In this document: in pieces, positions 58,901-64,000 of the stretch | Position numbering within the stretch: the first letter of the stretch is position 1 | Layout: every line of letters starts with the position of its first letter | Origin: Agelas oroides | Taxonomy: Eukaryota > Porifera > Demospongiae > Agelasida > Agelasidae | Length of the DNA: 64,000 nt | Direction of reading: 5' to 3' | Assembly (NCBI GenBank): GCA_949130485.1 | Contig: OX422183.1 | Span: 26,684,316-26,748,315, forward strand | The notes under the pieces: generated by a model | Told to the model about the DNA's origin: nothing | Seen by the model: the letters and a program-made list of their open reading frames with translations, nothing else | Database searches by the model: none | Translations under genes and position numbers: made by a program

Positions 58901-61900
58901 TTGCATCATAGAGTTAGCATCACATGGGCTGACATTATAATGGACACCTTCTGTCATACTTCACAGTTATGTGAACATTTCACTCACCCAAACACTTTCT
59001 GGTCCCGTGTTTGGATAAGTGACTTCCTACTGTACATAGCTAATCAAACACTTCATGGGTTGTTGGTGCCCTAGTTAAGCCATGGACTGTGAACCAAATG
59101 GTACCAGGTTCTTGTCACACTAGTAGCTTGATCACATGCTTCCGAGGAAACTATCAAGTTGTCAGTCCCTGGGAATCCCTTAATGCTATCCTTAATAATA
59201 CAGTTTAGATCTTCAGATCTCCACATTTAGCACTTGATGAACGCTTTACTAGCAGGTGAAAAGGTTTGTAACTAGACCGTATACCTCTTTCCTTCTGTTC
59301 AACAGTCCTGCCAAAATTCGCTGGTTGAATCTGGAGAAGATATCTGGCTACAGCAGCCGCATGCAACCATTTGAGGCTCCCAGAACTGTGGCCATTGCCT
59401 GCTTCTACATTTCTGTGTTTCTCTTCTTTGAGATGGCTTGGGAGTACTGCAGGGAAATGCTGTACCCAACAGCAGGTAGGAGTAGTAGGGAGAAGGGACA
59501 AACTGGGTGCACCGACTGTGATGTGAACGAGACTATCACAACTATTGACAGGATTGTCTCACCATAAACAATTGTCACTTGTACCAGGGTGCAGAAACTT
59601 ACACACCACTGTAAGAGCCAGTGCTTTGCCATCTTTATGTTAATGAATAGAGTTCTAATGAGTACAAAATTTAGTAGGTATGTTGATACCGTTATCTCCT
59701 GCAGGTGGATTGGTGCCAACTGGCAGCCCAAGGCCTCCCTGGGTACTGATTGAGGAGAAGTTGAGTAAACAACAGGGAGATGAGAAGTAAGCATACTCAT
59801 CATCTGTAGCTGGATTACAATAGGCTGTTTAACCAATTATGTGGCATAGACGCTTATAAGCATCGTGCACGTAAAACGCGATATTGCACAGGTGTTATTG
59901 CACGGGCCCGGAGGCTATATACGTGCGATATCCTAGCAACCAGGGTGTGCTTTAATTAGAACCAGTGCGTTCAAACGGCGAGTTCTTCTGCATGTACTTT
60001 GTGTGAAAAGCGACATGACGCTGTTGTGGTAAATACTTTATTACATGAGTTAGCGTACAATATCGCAAGTTATTGCACGAGTGGGCGTGGTATTTTCACG
60101 AGCCGAAGGTGAGTGAAAATGCAGCCCACAAGTGAAATAACCACGATATTGCATGCTAACTCACTCGTGTAATAAGGTATATTTATTGTACTTCCTGCTT
60201 CACTTGGAGTGCTTCTAATCTGTGAGTGCAATAGACTTTTTTGGGACAAAACGCCACTTCACATTACGCAACATGGTAAGTCATTATAATTCAACGGCGT
60301 AGATAATAACAATACTCAGCAATGTATTTCTATGGTTTTAAATGCAATAGCCTGCTGAAGATGGCTAAGAGACACTGCACAATGACAGCAGAGGAAGTTC
60401 TGGCAATGATGGAAGTCAGTGATGGTGACATGAGTGAGGCCAGCTCAGATAAGAGATCTGACGATGAGCTGGAGCTGGATGACCCCGACGAACCCATCAT
60501 GGAGGGCAGTGATGATGACTTCAATGACCTATCATCAGTGGAAAGTGAGGAAGAGGATGAAGGCTTTCCAGATCACTCAAGTCCCTGTACTCAGACCCCT
60601 CTTCCTACCAACATCACTATTACTGCTAACAGACCCAATTCTGCCATTCAGCCCACAGCAGTAGCAAACCCTATGTCTCGTTCTACCAACCCCCATAGAA
60701 CTAATGGTCCTGATTCTACCTCTCAGCCCACCTCACGGTCGTCTACTTTGCATCCTGTCACCATCAACTCCTTCACTTCTCCCATTGGTCCTGCTGTCCC
60801 CATTGCTGCATCCCCACTGTACGTCTTCACACTCGCAAAACAGTTTACGGGAGATGAGATGTTCAGCAAATGGAACAGGATGACGGTAGTGGAGTTGAAG
60901 GCTTTCTTAGGATTTCACATCCTCATGGCCATGAACCACCTACCATCCCTGGATGACTACTAGAGACGAGATCCATTGCTTCATTATGCCCCGATTGCTG
61001 ACAGGATCACACGTGATCGCTATCGTGAGCTGTCGCGATACCTTCACTTTTCCGCCAATGATGCTTTGGTATCACGTGGATCTCCAGGTTTACAACCTGC
61101 TGGGAAAAGTCCAACCTGTGATCAATCACCTATCGAAGAAGTTTGCAGAGCTATACCAACCACACTGTGAAGTCGCAATCGATGAGGCAATGATGAAGTT
61201 TCAGGGACGGTCATGTCTCAACAGTATAACCCCATGAAGCCTATCAAGCGTGGGATAAAGGTGTGGGTACTTGCGGATAGCCACAATGGCTATTTCCAGA
61301 AGTTCCAGGTTTACACCGGGAAGGAAGGCAACAGAGTAGAACATGGTCTTGGGGAGAGAGTGGTGAAGACACTTACAGCTGAACTGCATGGAGAACACCA
61401 CCACGCTTTCTTCGACAATTTCTTCACCAGCGAGAAGCTTCTGCAAGATCTGCTGGCCGATGGTGTGTATGCAAGTGGAACCACAAGAAAGGATCACAGG
61501 GGCTTTCCACCAACCCTGAAGCAGGCGAAACTTCCGACAAGGTGAAATATCTGATGAAAATAAAAATCCGGCATGAAGCTTATAAAATTAGCTTTTAGCA
61601 CACACACATCTGCATATAAACACATACATTTACAAACATGCATATACACATGTACACATAATACACATGTTCACACACACCATAAACCTTAACAGGGGAG
61701 ACTCACAGGTAGTCCGGAAAGGAGGTGTTAGTGCGTATGCATGGATGGACAGAAAGGTGGTAATGGTGATGTTTACCAATGCCCAACCATCTGTAACAGC
61801 ATCAGTTCTCCGGCGACAGAAGGACCACACTCACGATCCATCAGCTGTCCTGAGGCAGTTCTGTTGTACAACAAGTACATGGGAGGGGTCGACAGAGGAA

Positions 61901-63902
61901 ACCAGCTGTGTGGGTACTATGCCTGTAGAACCAAGAGTAGGAAGTTCTATAGGTACACATTTACTTTCTCTTCGACGCTGCGATCACATTCTTCAGAAGA
62001 GCTTTTGCCCCGAGAATGTCCACAAGAATGTGAAGGAGTTCCGACTACAGTTGGCACGAGAGCTCATGGGTGATTACAGCAGTCGTTGTTGATCCCAGAT
62101 TACCACACTTCCTTTACGCTACTTTCCAATCAGGATTGCAGATGACTCGCACAGGAAAAATTTCAAGAGAGGAAGGTGTGCTCACTGCAAAGCGAGTCAC
62201 TGTCATAGAGAACACCACCTGGTTCTGTAGGGAATGTGAGGTGTGGCTGTGTCACAACGGGGATATGCATGGAGACTGCTTCCTACAGTGGCATAATTAA
62301 GGGGGGGAACTCTGAGATTTTCACACTGTTATCTTGTCATGTACTTACCCAGCTATATTCACTTCATTCTTTTGTACTAGACTTGAGTAGCAAACTATTA
62401 TCTTCTGTCATTAACTTGTTTTTGTAAACACTTTCATTCCCTTCTCCCCCAAAGCTTATTTTTTGTTTAACCATCATATGCAGATAACTATGACTTCACC
62501 TTGCCTTGGCCCACCAATACATACTATTGCTTTAGTGATAGAAGAAACAGCTAATGGTCGGGTGTTATTACTACCGCGAACAAAAGTAACTCACCTTTAG
62601 CGCTACCACCGCCTTCGATGGACGTAGCTTCATGTTCTTGGCACCAGTGGGTAGTCCTGGAAACATGCATCAACTTTGTAATACTTGCCCTCAAGCGATC
62701 TTACATCGTTCAGCCGCTACACAGAGTTTTTTGTCACGCAGTTGTGAAACTATTTCCACATTACAATTAATTCCGCTACCGTAATAACACAGCGCACGCT
62801 AAATGTTGTGTATAATCGGTTAATTAGCTATCCAAAAGCTACTTGAACATTGACCATAACCTTAAGTGCAGCTGAAATATATAGTGCAGAAGAGACTGTG
62901 TCATTCTGTATATACAAATAGCTATACTACGATGTCCAATTTTCCAGCCTTTGCATTTTCAGCGCCCAATAATTGACAAGTGCACATGAACTGGTGGGGC
63001 CCATACCGTGTGCCCAAAGGCTATGCCACTGACTTACCCTACAGTAATACACGCGCATATGCAGGTTATACTCGCAGTCTATATATAGCTCAAACTGATC
63101 AAGAGCAGAAGAATGGTGTTTGTTTCAGTTTGTATTAATAGCAGCTGTGCAGAGTCACTGACAGGTAGTCAGGCTTTCTCCACTCATAGCACTGTCTATA
63201 GTCAGGGCAGCTGATTTCAAAAAGTGGGTATGAAGTAAGAGAAAGCTTGCTCTTCACAACAGTATGAAAACTAACTGTACATGTCAGCACATAAAAGAAA
63301 AACCAACACATAGCTGAGTTTGAAACATGACAAAGACAGATGATTCTTTGGTATTCTGAGTGGTTGAGTGTATGCTAACAATTCTCGGGTGGTTTTAGTT
63401 TTCATATATGGGCATTCAAGTATTGATTACTTACCTTTACATACATAGGCCCACCAAGAGAAGGAAATTGGATGACCCTCAACACCAAACATTTTTAAAC
63501 ATCCACAGGGGTCAGTTGTTCAGTATAGTTTGTGCCGTGTGTTGGTACCACTTCTAATTATGCTGTGTCTCTATTGTGTAAAACTCAAAAGCATATTCAT
63601 TAGTGGTATAAACTAAGTAGCATAAAGTATGTCAGGTGATAGTGTATACCTTAGATTTCAGGTAAGGTACACCCTAAACCATACTGCCCACTAACCTGAG
63701 AATGTGTACATATAATAAACCTGTTCACTGGCAGCTACGTAGTAGTCGCTTTCGTGAATTTGTGTGATATATACAGTTGTTATCAGCTAGCCAGTACTCT
63801 CCTTCCTAGGTTCTCGCAGTGTAGACCAGAGGATGGTTGAGTGTTTTCTGGTGGCCATTGACTGCTGGGACTTCCTACAGTCCAACATTACATATCGAGG
63901 AG
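34754..63902 (+). CDS. INTS10: Integrator complex subunit 10, first 11 exons (3' partial)
   Basis: INTS10 belongs to the INTS10-INTS13-INTS14 module of Integrator, the nuclear complex that cleaves and terminates RNA polymerase II transcripts such as snRNA and enhancer RNAs. Exons are 34754-34900, 38179-38246, 38965-39104, 42059-42141, 51400-51481, 51619-51792, 57251-57368, 59306-59475, 59705-59786, 63449-63510 and 63810-63902. Every junction is GT-AG and all phases close, giving about 406 codons. Family matches include AKAWIITARSLFPDNFAVQ near the N terminus, RLWLTAVNLFPETVATLG, SGWEELHKLF...CGWRDIL (the family's DPWERLF...MRCEW region) and PRPPWVLIEEKL. The protein is an alpha-helical solenoid. 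The vertebrate-type acidic loop between exons 6 and 7 is missing or encoded by an unseen exon. Its introns (up to 9.3 kb) are packed with transposons. The C-terminal part lies to the right of the window. Confidence 0.93.
34901..35611. other. INTS10 intron 1, proximal part
   Basis: About 700 bp between exon 1 and the THAP element. It contains a CRE-like TGACGTCA at 35494-35501, and nothing else I can assign. Confidence 0.45.
35612..36165 (+). mobile_element. Element with ~85-bp inverted ends carrying a THAP reading frame
   Basis: The left arm (about 35612-35697: CGATTGCAAATCAGTTAAGC, then GTGAAAGAACAAAGG, then TCTTGCTCGGTTGTG) is mirrored by the right arm (about 36078-36165: CGATTACAAATCAGTTAAGC, then GTGAAAGAACGAAGG, when read inverted). 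The 554-bp unit encloses a THAP zinc-finger frame but no catalytic domain. THAP domains occur at the N terminus of P-element and some other transposases, so this is probably an internally deleted DNA transposon. Confidence 0.7.
35711..35971 (+). pseudogene. THAP zinc-finger domain with in-frame stop
   Basis: The frame from the ATG at 35711 reads MPGDTCVVCGNT, then TGA (35747-35749), then AKDKSVSMYHFPQDEAKRQQ and onward. The C2CH ligands of a THAP domain are visible: CVVC and the later C-S-R-H of HICSRHFP, with MYHFP and W as usual core residues. The stop after residue 12 and loss of everything after the domain mark it as non-functional. It lies inside the inverted-end element. Confidence 0.75.
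36350..36679 (-). pseudogene. Tyrosine recombinase N-terminal (core-binding) fragment
   Basis: The frame has STRRSYVSAKKRYAAFC and SIKCYLSAIRHLHIDKGEGD, followed by a LEQVLRGVK helix. This is the SAM-like DNA-binding half of the tyrosine recombinases of DIRS, Crypton and related mobile elements. The catalytic half with the R-H-R-Y residues is absent; the frame stops at 36350. It is a relic, and the element class cannot be decided from this part. Confidence 0.65.
37099..37937 (-). pseudogene. hAT transposase relic (two fragments)
   Basis: The upstream fragment, 37937-37665, has TRWNSTYFMMERLAEQR, the conserved hAT core segment, with KPLQVATTALC. The downstream fragment, 37461-37099, carries the C-terminal dimerisation domain: PLQWWERHESRFPTLARLAK, then VPATSVPAERIFSTAG, then LIFLNKN. 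The two lie in different frames with a gap between them, and the N-terminal zinc finger and first catalytic residues are missing. A defunct hAT (ZBED/Ac-like) transposon in INTS10 intron 1. Confidence 0.85.
38179..38246 (+). CDS. INTS10: INTS10 exon 2
   Basis: A 68-bp exon encoding YEAFCLHLCCGETKEAAKSL and AD. The acceptor is CACTCCAG and the donor CT|GTACGT, phase 2. It continues the helical repeat after FAVQ, like the Y-E-x-Y of other INTS10 proteins. Confidence 0.88.
38965..39104 (+). CDS. INTS10: INTS10 exon 3
   Basis: A 140-bp exon encoding CSKFPREPKLKEYISELTAE and an acidic, Gln/Ser-rich stretch, ending QIKK. The acceptor is GTCTGCAG and the donor AAAG|GTTTGT. Phases 2 to 1. Confidence 0.9.
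39261..39734. mobile_element. CAGTGGAACCCC MITE with TA target duplication, 474 bp
   Basis: The left end is TAGTGGAACCCCGCTTAACG and the right end, read inverted, is CAGTGGAACCCCTCTATAGT. It is flanked by TA at 39259-39260 and 39735-39736. Subterminal blocks GTGGACA recur in inverted orientation. TA duplication and this end sequence fit a Tc1/mariner/pogo-type system. Its paralogue lies at 6.75-7.03 kb. Confidence 0.85.
40102..40500. mobile_element. Probable TACCGTA-ended MITE, 399 bp
   Basis: The ends TACCGTAG and TTACGGTA are inverted, but the terminal repeat is only about 8 bp. Internal sequence includes a CACCATCACCATCATCAT microsatellite near 40211-40248. Long frames across it are not considered genes. 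Confidence 0.45.
40758..41392. mobile_element. CAGTAGGCRTCARTAAAACAT MITE with TA target duplication, 635 bp
   Basis: The 21-bp inverted ends CAGTAGGCATCAGTAAAACA and CAGTAGGCGTCAATAAAACA (the second read inverted) differ at two sites and are flanked by TA at 40756-40757 and 41393-41394. Arrays of GTAGTACG or CGTACTAC motifs lie next to both ends. No transposase frame is present. Confidence 0.88.
41750..41810. mobile_element. 61-bp TAGCCTCA foldback
   Basis: TAGCCTCATTTTCAGGCTCT is mirrored by AGAGCTTGAGAATGAGGCTA. The flanks CCCTGCTTT and CCCTACATT agree at 6 or 7 of 9 positions, an aged target duplication of the same family as 33040-33082. Confidence 0.75.
42059..42141 (+). CDS. INTS10: INTS10 exon 4
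   Basis: An 83-bp exon encoding EESSEVLTKCRLWLTAVNLF and PETVATLG. It matches the family's L-L-x-x-FPETVxxxG block. The acceptor is CCTCTTAG and the donor GGG|GTATGT. Phases 1 to 0. Confidence 0.9.
42228..42385 (+). repeat. Dispersed repeat, copy 1 (pair with 47376-47530)
   Basis: It shares TTTTTGGTACACCAGGTAC, then GTACCTCCGCTACAGTCT, then CTGTCGTCCGATRATTGCTAAC with 47.4-47.5 kb, in the same orientation 5.15 kb apart. The two copies bracket the Gypsy fragments, but the match stops after about 155 bp and they do not have LTR-like ends. Confidence 0.7.
42740..42945 (+). repeat. tRNA-related SINE copy
   Basis: The plus-strand counterpart of the copy at 3790-3990, with GGTGTGCGACTGAG, GGTGGTTGTCCAATTGTCG and box A TAGCTCAGTGGTAAAGCACT (42875-42894). 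The order of a non-tRNA 5' block followed by a tRNA-like block is the same in both copies. Confidence 0.65.
43503..43550. repeat. Short TAGCCTTG foldback relic
   Basis: TAGCCTTGTTCCCAGACCTT is followed at once by AAGGCTTGTGAACAAGGC. It is about 48 bp with no target duplication. A decayed member of the TAGCC family. Confidence 0.6.
44219..44762. mobile_element. MITE with TACCRTAATGCTATWATGTTTTGC ends, 544 bp
   Basis: The left end is TACCATAATGCTATTATG and the right end, read inverted, is TACCGTAATGCTATAATG; the similarity extends through TTTTGC. Subterminal TTTGCGA or TCGCAAA motifs occur on both sides. The interior frame is not considered coding. Confidence 0.85.
45117..45497 (-). pseudogene. 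Gypsy reverse transcriptase fragment
   Basis: The frame contains the KFDFSHSYQQL motif (first catalytic Asp), LPLGVISAPAIFQ and the active-site box VICYIDDILITG (YIDD). Similarity continues past the frame break near 45117 with VEYLGHKVTAEGLH, then stops at about 45000. The thumb, RNase H and later parts are lost. Confidence 0.9.
45529..45771 (-). pseudogene. Gypsy aspartic protease fragment
   Basis: The frame includes ITVDMRVEGRQLTMEVDTGA and VSIIS. DTGA is the retropepsin active-site triad plus alanine. It lies between the zinc-knuckle fragment and the reverse transcriptase, in the normal pol order. Confidence 0.85.
45761..46507 (-). pseudogene. Gypsy gag and zinc-knuckle fragments
   Basis: The upstream frame (46507-46091) has the gag core: ITAYLKRTSVYFTANSID, YAELSEILQVRFEP, FHFYRRNK and IAEFVAELRRLATYC. 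A second frame (46090-45761) has two CCHC-like clusters, CYRCGRSNQDPKNC and CYNCVKKRAYCPG. The true gag ATG is probably at 46523, and a one-base shift separates it from the main frame. Confidence 0.82.
46546..46720 (-). repeat. Candidate Gypsy LTR (3' boundary defined, 5' boundary uncertain)
   Basis: The segment directly before the primer-binding-site candidate ends ATTACAC on the minus strand and includes TGTATATATGCTCTATAGC near its start. A short LTR of about 175 bp is plausible. No second copy is found in the window, so the 5' edge is a guess. Confidence 0.4.
46723..47151 (-). pseudogene. Gypsy integrase fragment, out of order
   Basis: It contains MGIPKEILTDQGSNFTSKL and TSPYHPQTDGLVERFNKML, the second Asp and the Glu of the D-D-E integrase core. 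On the minus strand it lies upstream of the LTR and gag, the reverse of normal order. It therefore comes from a second or rearranged insertion. Confidence 0.85.
47376..47530 (+). repeat. Dispersed repeat, copy 2 (pair with 42228-42385)
   Basis: The same orientation and about 85% similar by eye to the 42.2-kb copy over roughly 155 bp. A 15-17 T run precedes it at 47344-47360. Confidence 0.65.
48079..48184. repeat. 53-bp perfect tandem duplication
   Basis: The units 48079-48131 and 48132-48184 (GACAGAGACTCGGTAAAACC and onward) are identical by eye. A recent local duplication. Confidence 0.92.
48522..49146. mobile_element. TAGCCTCG-family element, 625 bp, 9-bp target duplication
   Basis: The left end is TAGCCTCGTCCCTGGGCCCC and the right end, read inverted, is TAGCCTCGTTCCCAGGCCCC; similarity extends through CCCGATTTTTC and GGGGCCTGGTAGC (about 55 bp). 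Perfect flanking repeats CTTATAAGT lie at 48513-48521 and 49147-49155. The interior has a 78-codon minus-strand frame (49002-48766) of unknown nature, possibly captured host sequence. Confidence 0.93.
49266..49489. mobile_element. TAGCCTTG-family element, 224 bp
   Basis: TAGCCTTGTTCCAAG and the mirrored CTGGAACAAGGCTA mark the ends. The flanks GCTATGCCC and AGTGTGCCC agree at 6 of 9 positions. An older insertion than its neighbour at 48522-49146. Confidence 0.7.
49924..50092. mobile_element. TACCGTAAA MITE, 169 bp
   Basis: The ends TACCGTAAATTGGAAAATTT and, read inverted, TACCGTAAATATGAAAATCT form an inverted repeat of about 9 perfect bases plus partial extension. The interior contains a diverged piece of the 32.3-kb foldback (GTCGTCATCAGGGCGA). 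Confidence 0.75.
50132..51118 (-). pseudogene. Uncharacterised reading frame nested in INTS10 intron 4, with breaks
   Basis: A frame starts at the ATG at 51118 (MADGSDENPPYAYGYRHPYY) and stays open to about 50720. It then continues in a shifted frame with RRFESPDALKAHIIDSFGDK, then FQIGYFEGRGSAKRWISS and a Lys/Glu-rich coiled region, ending KLTLLQIRLWGKMIQ before a stop at 50299. A further frame (PVPAKPKKESVVELIAGAAS) leads to a GTGAGT donor at 50131. The layout resembles, from memory, an expanded family of unnamed sponge and cnidarian proteins with an x-Q-x-R-x-W-x-x-MI motif, but I cannot confirm this. Its function is unknown. The frameshift could also be a sequencing error. Confidence 0.5.
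51400..51481 (+). CDS. INTS10: INTS10 exon 5
   Basis: An 82-bp exon encoding LNLYDALSQQPSGEYSLVAD, then NPYREML. The acceptor is CTCTGTCAG and the donor TTGG|GTAAGG. Phases 0 to 1. It is equivalent to the family's LGEALLEAE...CFRKLF segment. Confidence 0.88.
51619..51792 (+). CDS. INTS10: INTS10 exon 6
   Basis: A 174-bp exon encoding RKVIPLLAGSREVRIEHPLT and onward to LCQWLESAASYYATLTAQSS. The pattern V-x-P-L-L...L-x-x-W-L-x-x-A-A-x-Y-Y matches INTS10. A CA repeat and ACAACAG form the acceptor; the donor is CAGG|GTAAGT. Confidence 0.9.
52018..52300. repeat. Left-part copy of the 25.7-26.1 kb MITE
   Basis: It begins TACCGTATTTCTTTGATCAG and follows the paralogue through GGCTACTATTTGAGGG and CAGCCTCTCAGTCATGCTGTC, then loses similarity. 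The right end is absent. Confidence 0.7.
52786..52935. repeat. 75-bp tandem duplication
   Basis: The units 52786-52860 and 52861-52935 (TAGAAGCCTGGAGACCAGGA and onward) differ at one or two bases. The period is a multiple of three, so the spanning frame is an artefact of the duplication. Confidence 0.9.
54054..54614. repeat. 47-bp minisatellite, about 12 copies
   Basis: The head-to-tail unit contains CTCAGGACTGCACAATCTTC, then CTGTACCATGAAGGACGGCT, then CTTGA. Copies vary mainly at CATGAAG/CCTGAAG and GCACAAT/GCGCAAT/GTGCAAT. There is no unique spacer between copies, so it is not a CRISPR array. It sits in INTS10 intron 6. Confidence 0.96.
55717..56045. repeat. Dispersed repeat pair, copy 1 (with 58350-58700)
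   Basis: It shares GCTGCTGGTTTAGTGGGAGC, then GAAGACTCTCCA, then CCAAATACGTACGTTGCGAA with the 58.4-kb copy. On the minus strand both copies could encode a GPSQRTYLAESSAE peptide, which suggests a duplicated exon or transposon ORF start of unknown nature. Confidence 0.65.
57251..57368 (+). CDS. INTS10: INTS10 exon 7
   Basis: A 118-bp exon encoding HTCAGKSGWEELHKLFMSTA, then EKCGWRDILHHSKQIGPH. It aligns with the family's D-P-W-E-R-L-F...R-C-E-W segment. The acceptor is GTTCCTCCAG and the donor CT|GTAAGT. Phase 1 fits exon 6 directly, skipping the variable acidic loop of vertebrate INTS10. Confidence 0.9.
57657..58225. mobile_element. TAGCCTCA-family element, 569 bp, 9-bp target duplication
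   Basis: The ends TAGCCTCATTCCCAGGCTCT and, read inverted, TAGCCTCGTTCCCAGGCTCT open inverted arms of about 70 bp that include GAGCCTGGTACACACTGTT. Perfect flanking repeats GAAGTTAGT lie at 57648-57656 and 58226-58234. The interior is shared with the truncated copy at 22150-22490. Confidence 0.94.
58350..58700. repeat. Dispersed repeat pair, copy 2 (with 55717-56045)
   Basis: It is homologous to 55.7-56.0 kb with an extra insert of about 30 bp near 58560-58600. A 94-codon minus-strand frame (58720-58436) starts MRYTRTSMEDG and has an Arg/Lys/Gln-rich helix (AKRARRDQERVQKQVLES). Its product is unknown. Confidence 0.6.
59306..59475 (+). CDS. INTS10: INTS10 exon 8
   Basis: A 170-bp exon encoding PAKIRWLNLEKISGYSSRMQ, then a helix TVAIACFYISVFLFFEMAWE and CREMLYPTA. 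It corresponds to the family region where a long hydrophobic solenoid helix precedes the linker. It is not a transmembrane segment despite its hydrophobicity. Phases 2 to 1. Confidence 0.88.
59705..59786 (+). CDS. INTS10: INTS10 exon 9
   Basis: An 82-bp exon encoding GLVPTGSPRPPWVLIEEKLS, then KQQGDE. The P-x-V-L-x-E-x-x motif is conserved in INTS10. The acceptor is CTCCTGCAG and the donor AA|GTAAGC. Confidence 0.9.
60361..62300 (+). pseudogene. piggyBac-type transposase, decayed
   Basis: An acidic, Ser-rich N-terminal region follows the ATG at 60361. A stop TAG at 60961-60963 stands where the family usually has Trp (before RRDPLLHYAPIADRITRDRY). Later frames hold the three catalytic-Asp contexts CEVAIDEAMMKFQGRS, HHAFFDNFFTSEKLL and YNKYMGGVDRGNQ. 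They also hold the C-terminal Cys/His cluster CRECEVWLCHNGDMHGDC. At least four frame changes occur (near 61090, 61215, 61830 and 61970). A GT-AG intron of about 154 bp at 61542-61695 restores frame, showing the ancestor was spliced. It lies in INTS10 intron 9 on the sense strand. Termini were not found. Confidence 0.92.
62301..63448. other. INTS10 intron 9, distal part
   Basis: About 1.1 kb after the piggyBac relic. I see no exon, repeat with a window paralogue or RNA gene. piggyBac-type ends could not be identified. Confidence 0.5.
63449..63510 (+). CDS. INTS10: INTS10 exon 10
   Basis: A 62-bp exon encoding PTKRRKLDDPQHQTFLNIHR. The basic KRRKL matches the HKKRKL segment of other INTS10 proteins and may act in nuclear import. 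The acceptor is ATACATAG and the donor AGGG|GTCAGT. Confidence 0.85.
63810..63902 (+). CDS. INTS10: INTS10 exon 11 (last in window)
   Basis: A 93-bp exon encoding SRSVDQRMVECFLVAIDCWD, then FLQSNITYRG. It aligns with the family's ESFKLARESWELL helix. The acceptor is CTTCCTAG and the donor GGAG|GTACGC. A GT microsatellite (63913-63940) begins 10 bases into the next intron. Confidence 0.87.
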
Positions 63903-63911
63903 GTACGCAGA

Positions 63912-63944
<33 letters not shown>

Positions 63945-64000
63945 GCGTATGATGTGAATAACTTGCCACTACTAATAACTGTTTCCGTACATGTAGAGTT

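Noticed and set aside
59306..59475. Transmembrane segment in the exon 8 hydrophobic helix
   Set aside because: The family is a soluble nuclear helical solenoid and the helix aligns with a buried INTS10 helix.

Overview
The window is intron-rich animal nuclear DNA with short GT-AG exons. A sponge, or a similar early-branching marine invertebrate, is the best guess. Tandem Calx-beta extracellular proteins, clear animal orthologues and a dense load of short inverted-repeat transposons support this, but it is an inference. There are no bacterial operons, rRNA genes or CRISPR arrays.

Three host genes can be assembled exon by exon, with splice phases that close without error. (1) The 5' part of a secreted Calx-beta repeat protein lies on the minus strand (12381 down to 52, continuing off the left edge). 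It has a signal-peptide exon followed by five Calx-beta domains, each split over two phase-1 exons. (2) A complete SLC4A1AP (kanadaptin) gene lies on the minus strand (34640 to 13920; 14 exons, 653 codons). It has an FHA domain, a dsRNA-binding-like segment and the conserved C-terminal tail. (3) The first 11 exons of INTS10 (Integrator subunit 10) lie on the plus strand (34754 to 63902, continuing off the right edge). SLC4A1AP and INTS10 are head to head with only 113 bp between start codons, so they very probably share a bidirectional promoter.

Most of the rest is intronic mobile DNA. INTS10 intron 1 holds a THAP-domain element with long inverted ends, a tyrosine-recombinase fragment and a broken hAT transposase. 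Intron 4 holds rearranged Ty3/Gypsy fragments, several MITEs and an opposite-strand reading frame of unknown family. Intron 6 holds a 12-copy 47-bp minisatellite. Intron 9 holds a decayed piggyBac transposase. The SLC4A1AP introns hold many foldback elements, a tRNA-Thr-like Pol III unit and a CA/TG minisatellite that abuts a 3' splice site. The Calx-beta gene carries a 1.9-kb long-arm inverted repeat in its third intron.

The most distinctive signal outside the host genes is a family of inverted-repeat elements with TAGCCTCRTTCCCAGGC termini. Its copies range from 43 to 625 bp, and several are flanked by perfect 9-bp (one 10-bp) target duplications. That points to a mobilising transposase that leaves 9-bp duplications, as Mutator-type enzymes do.
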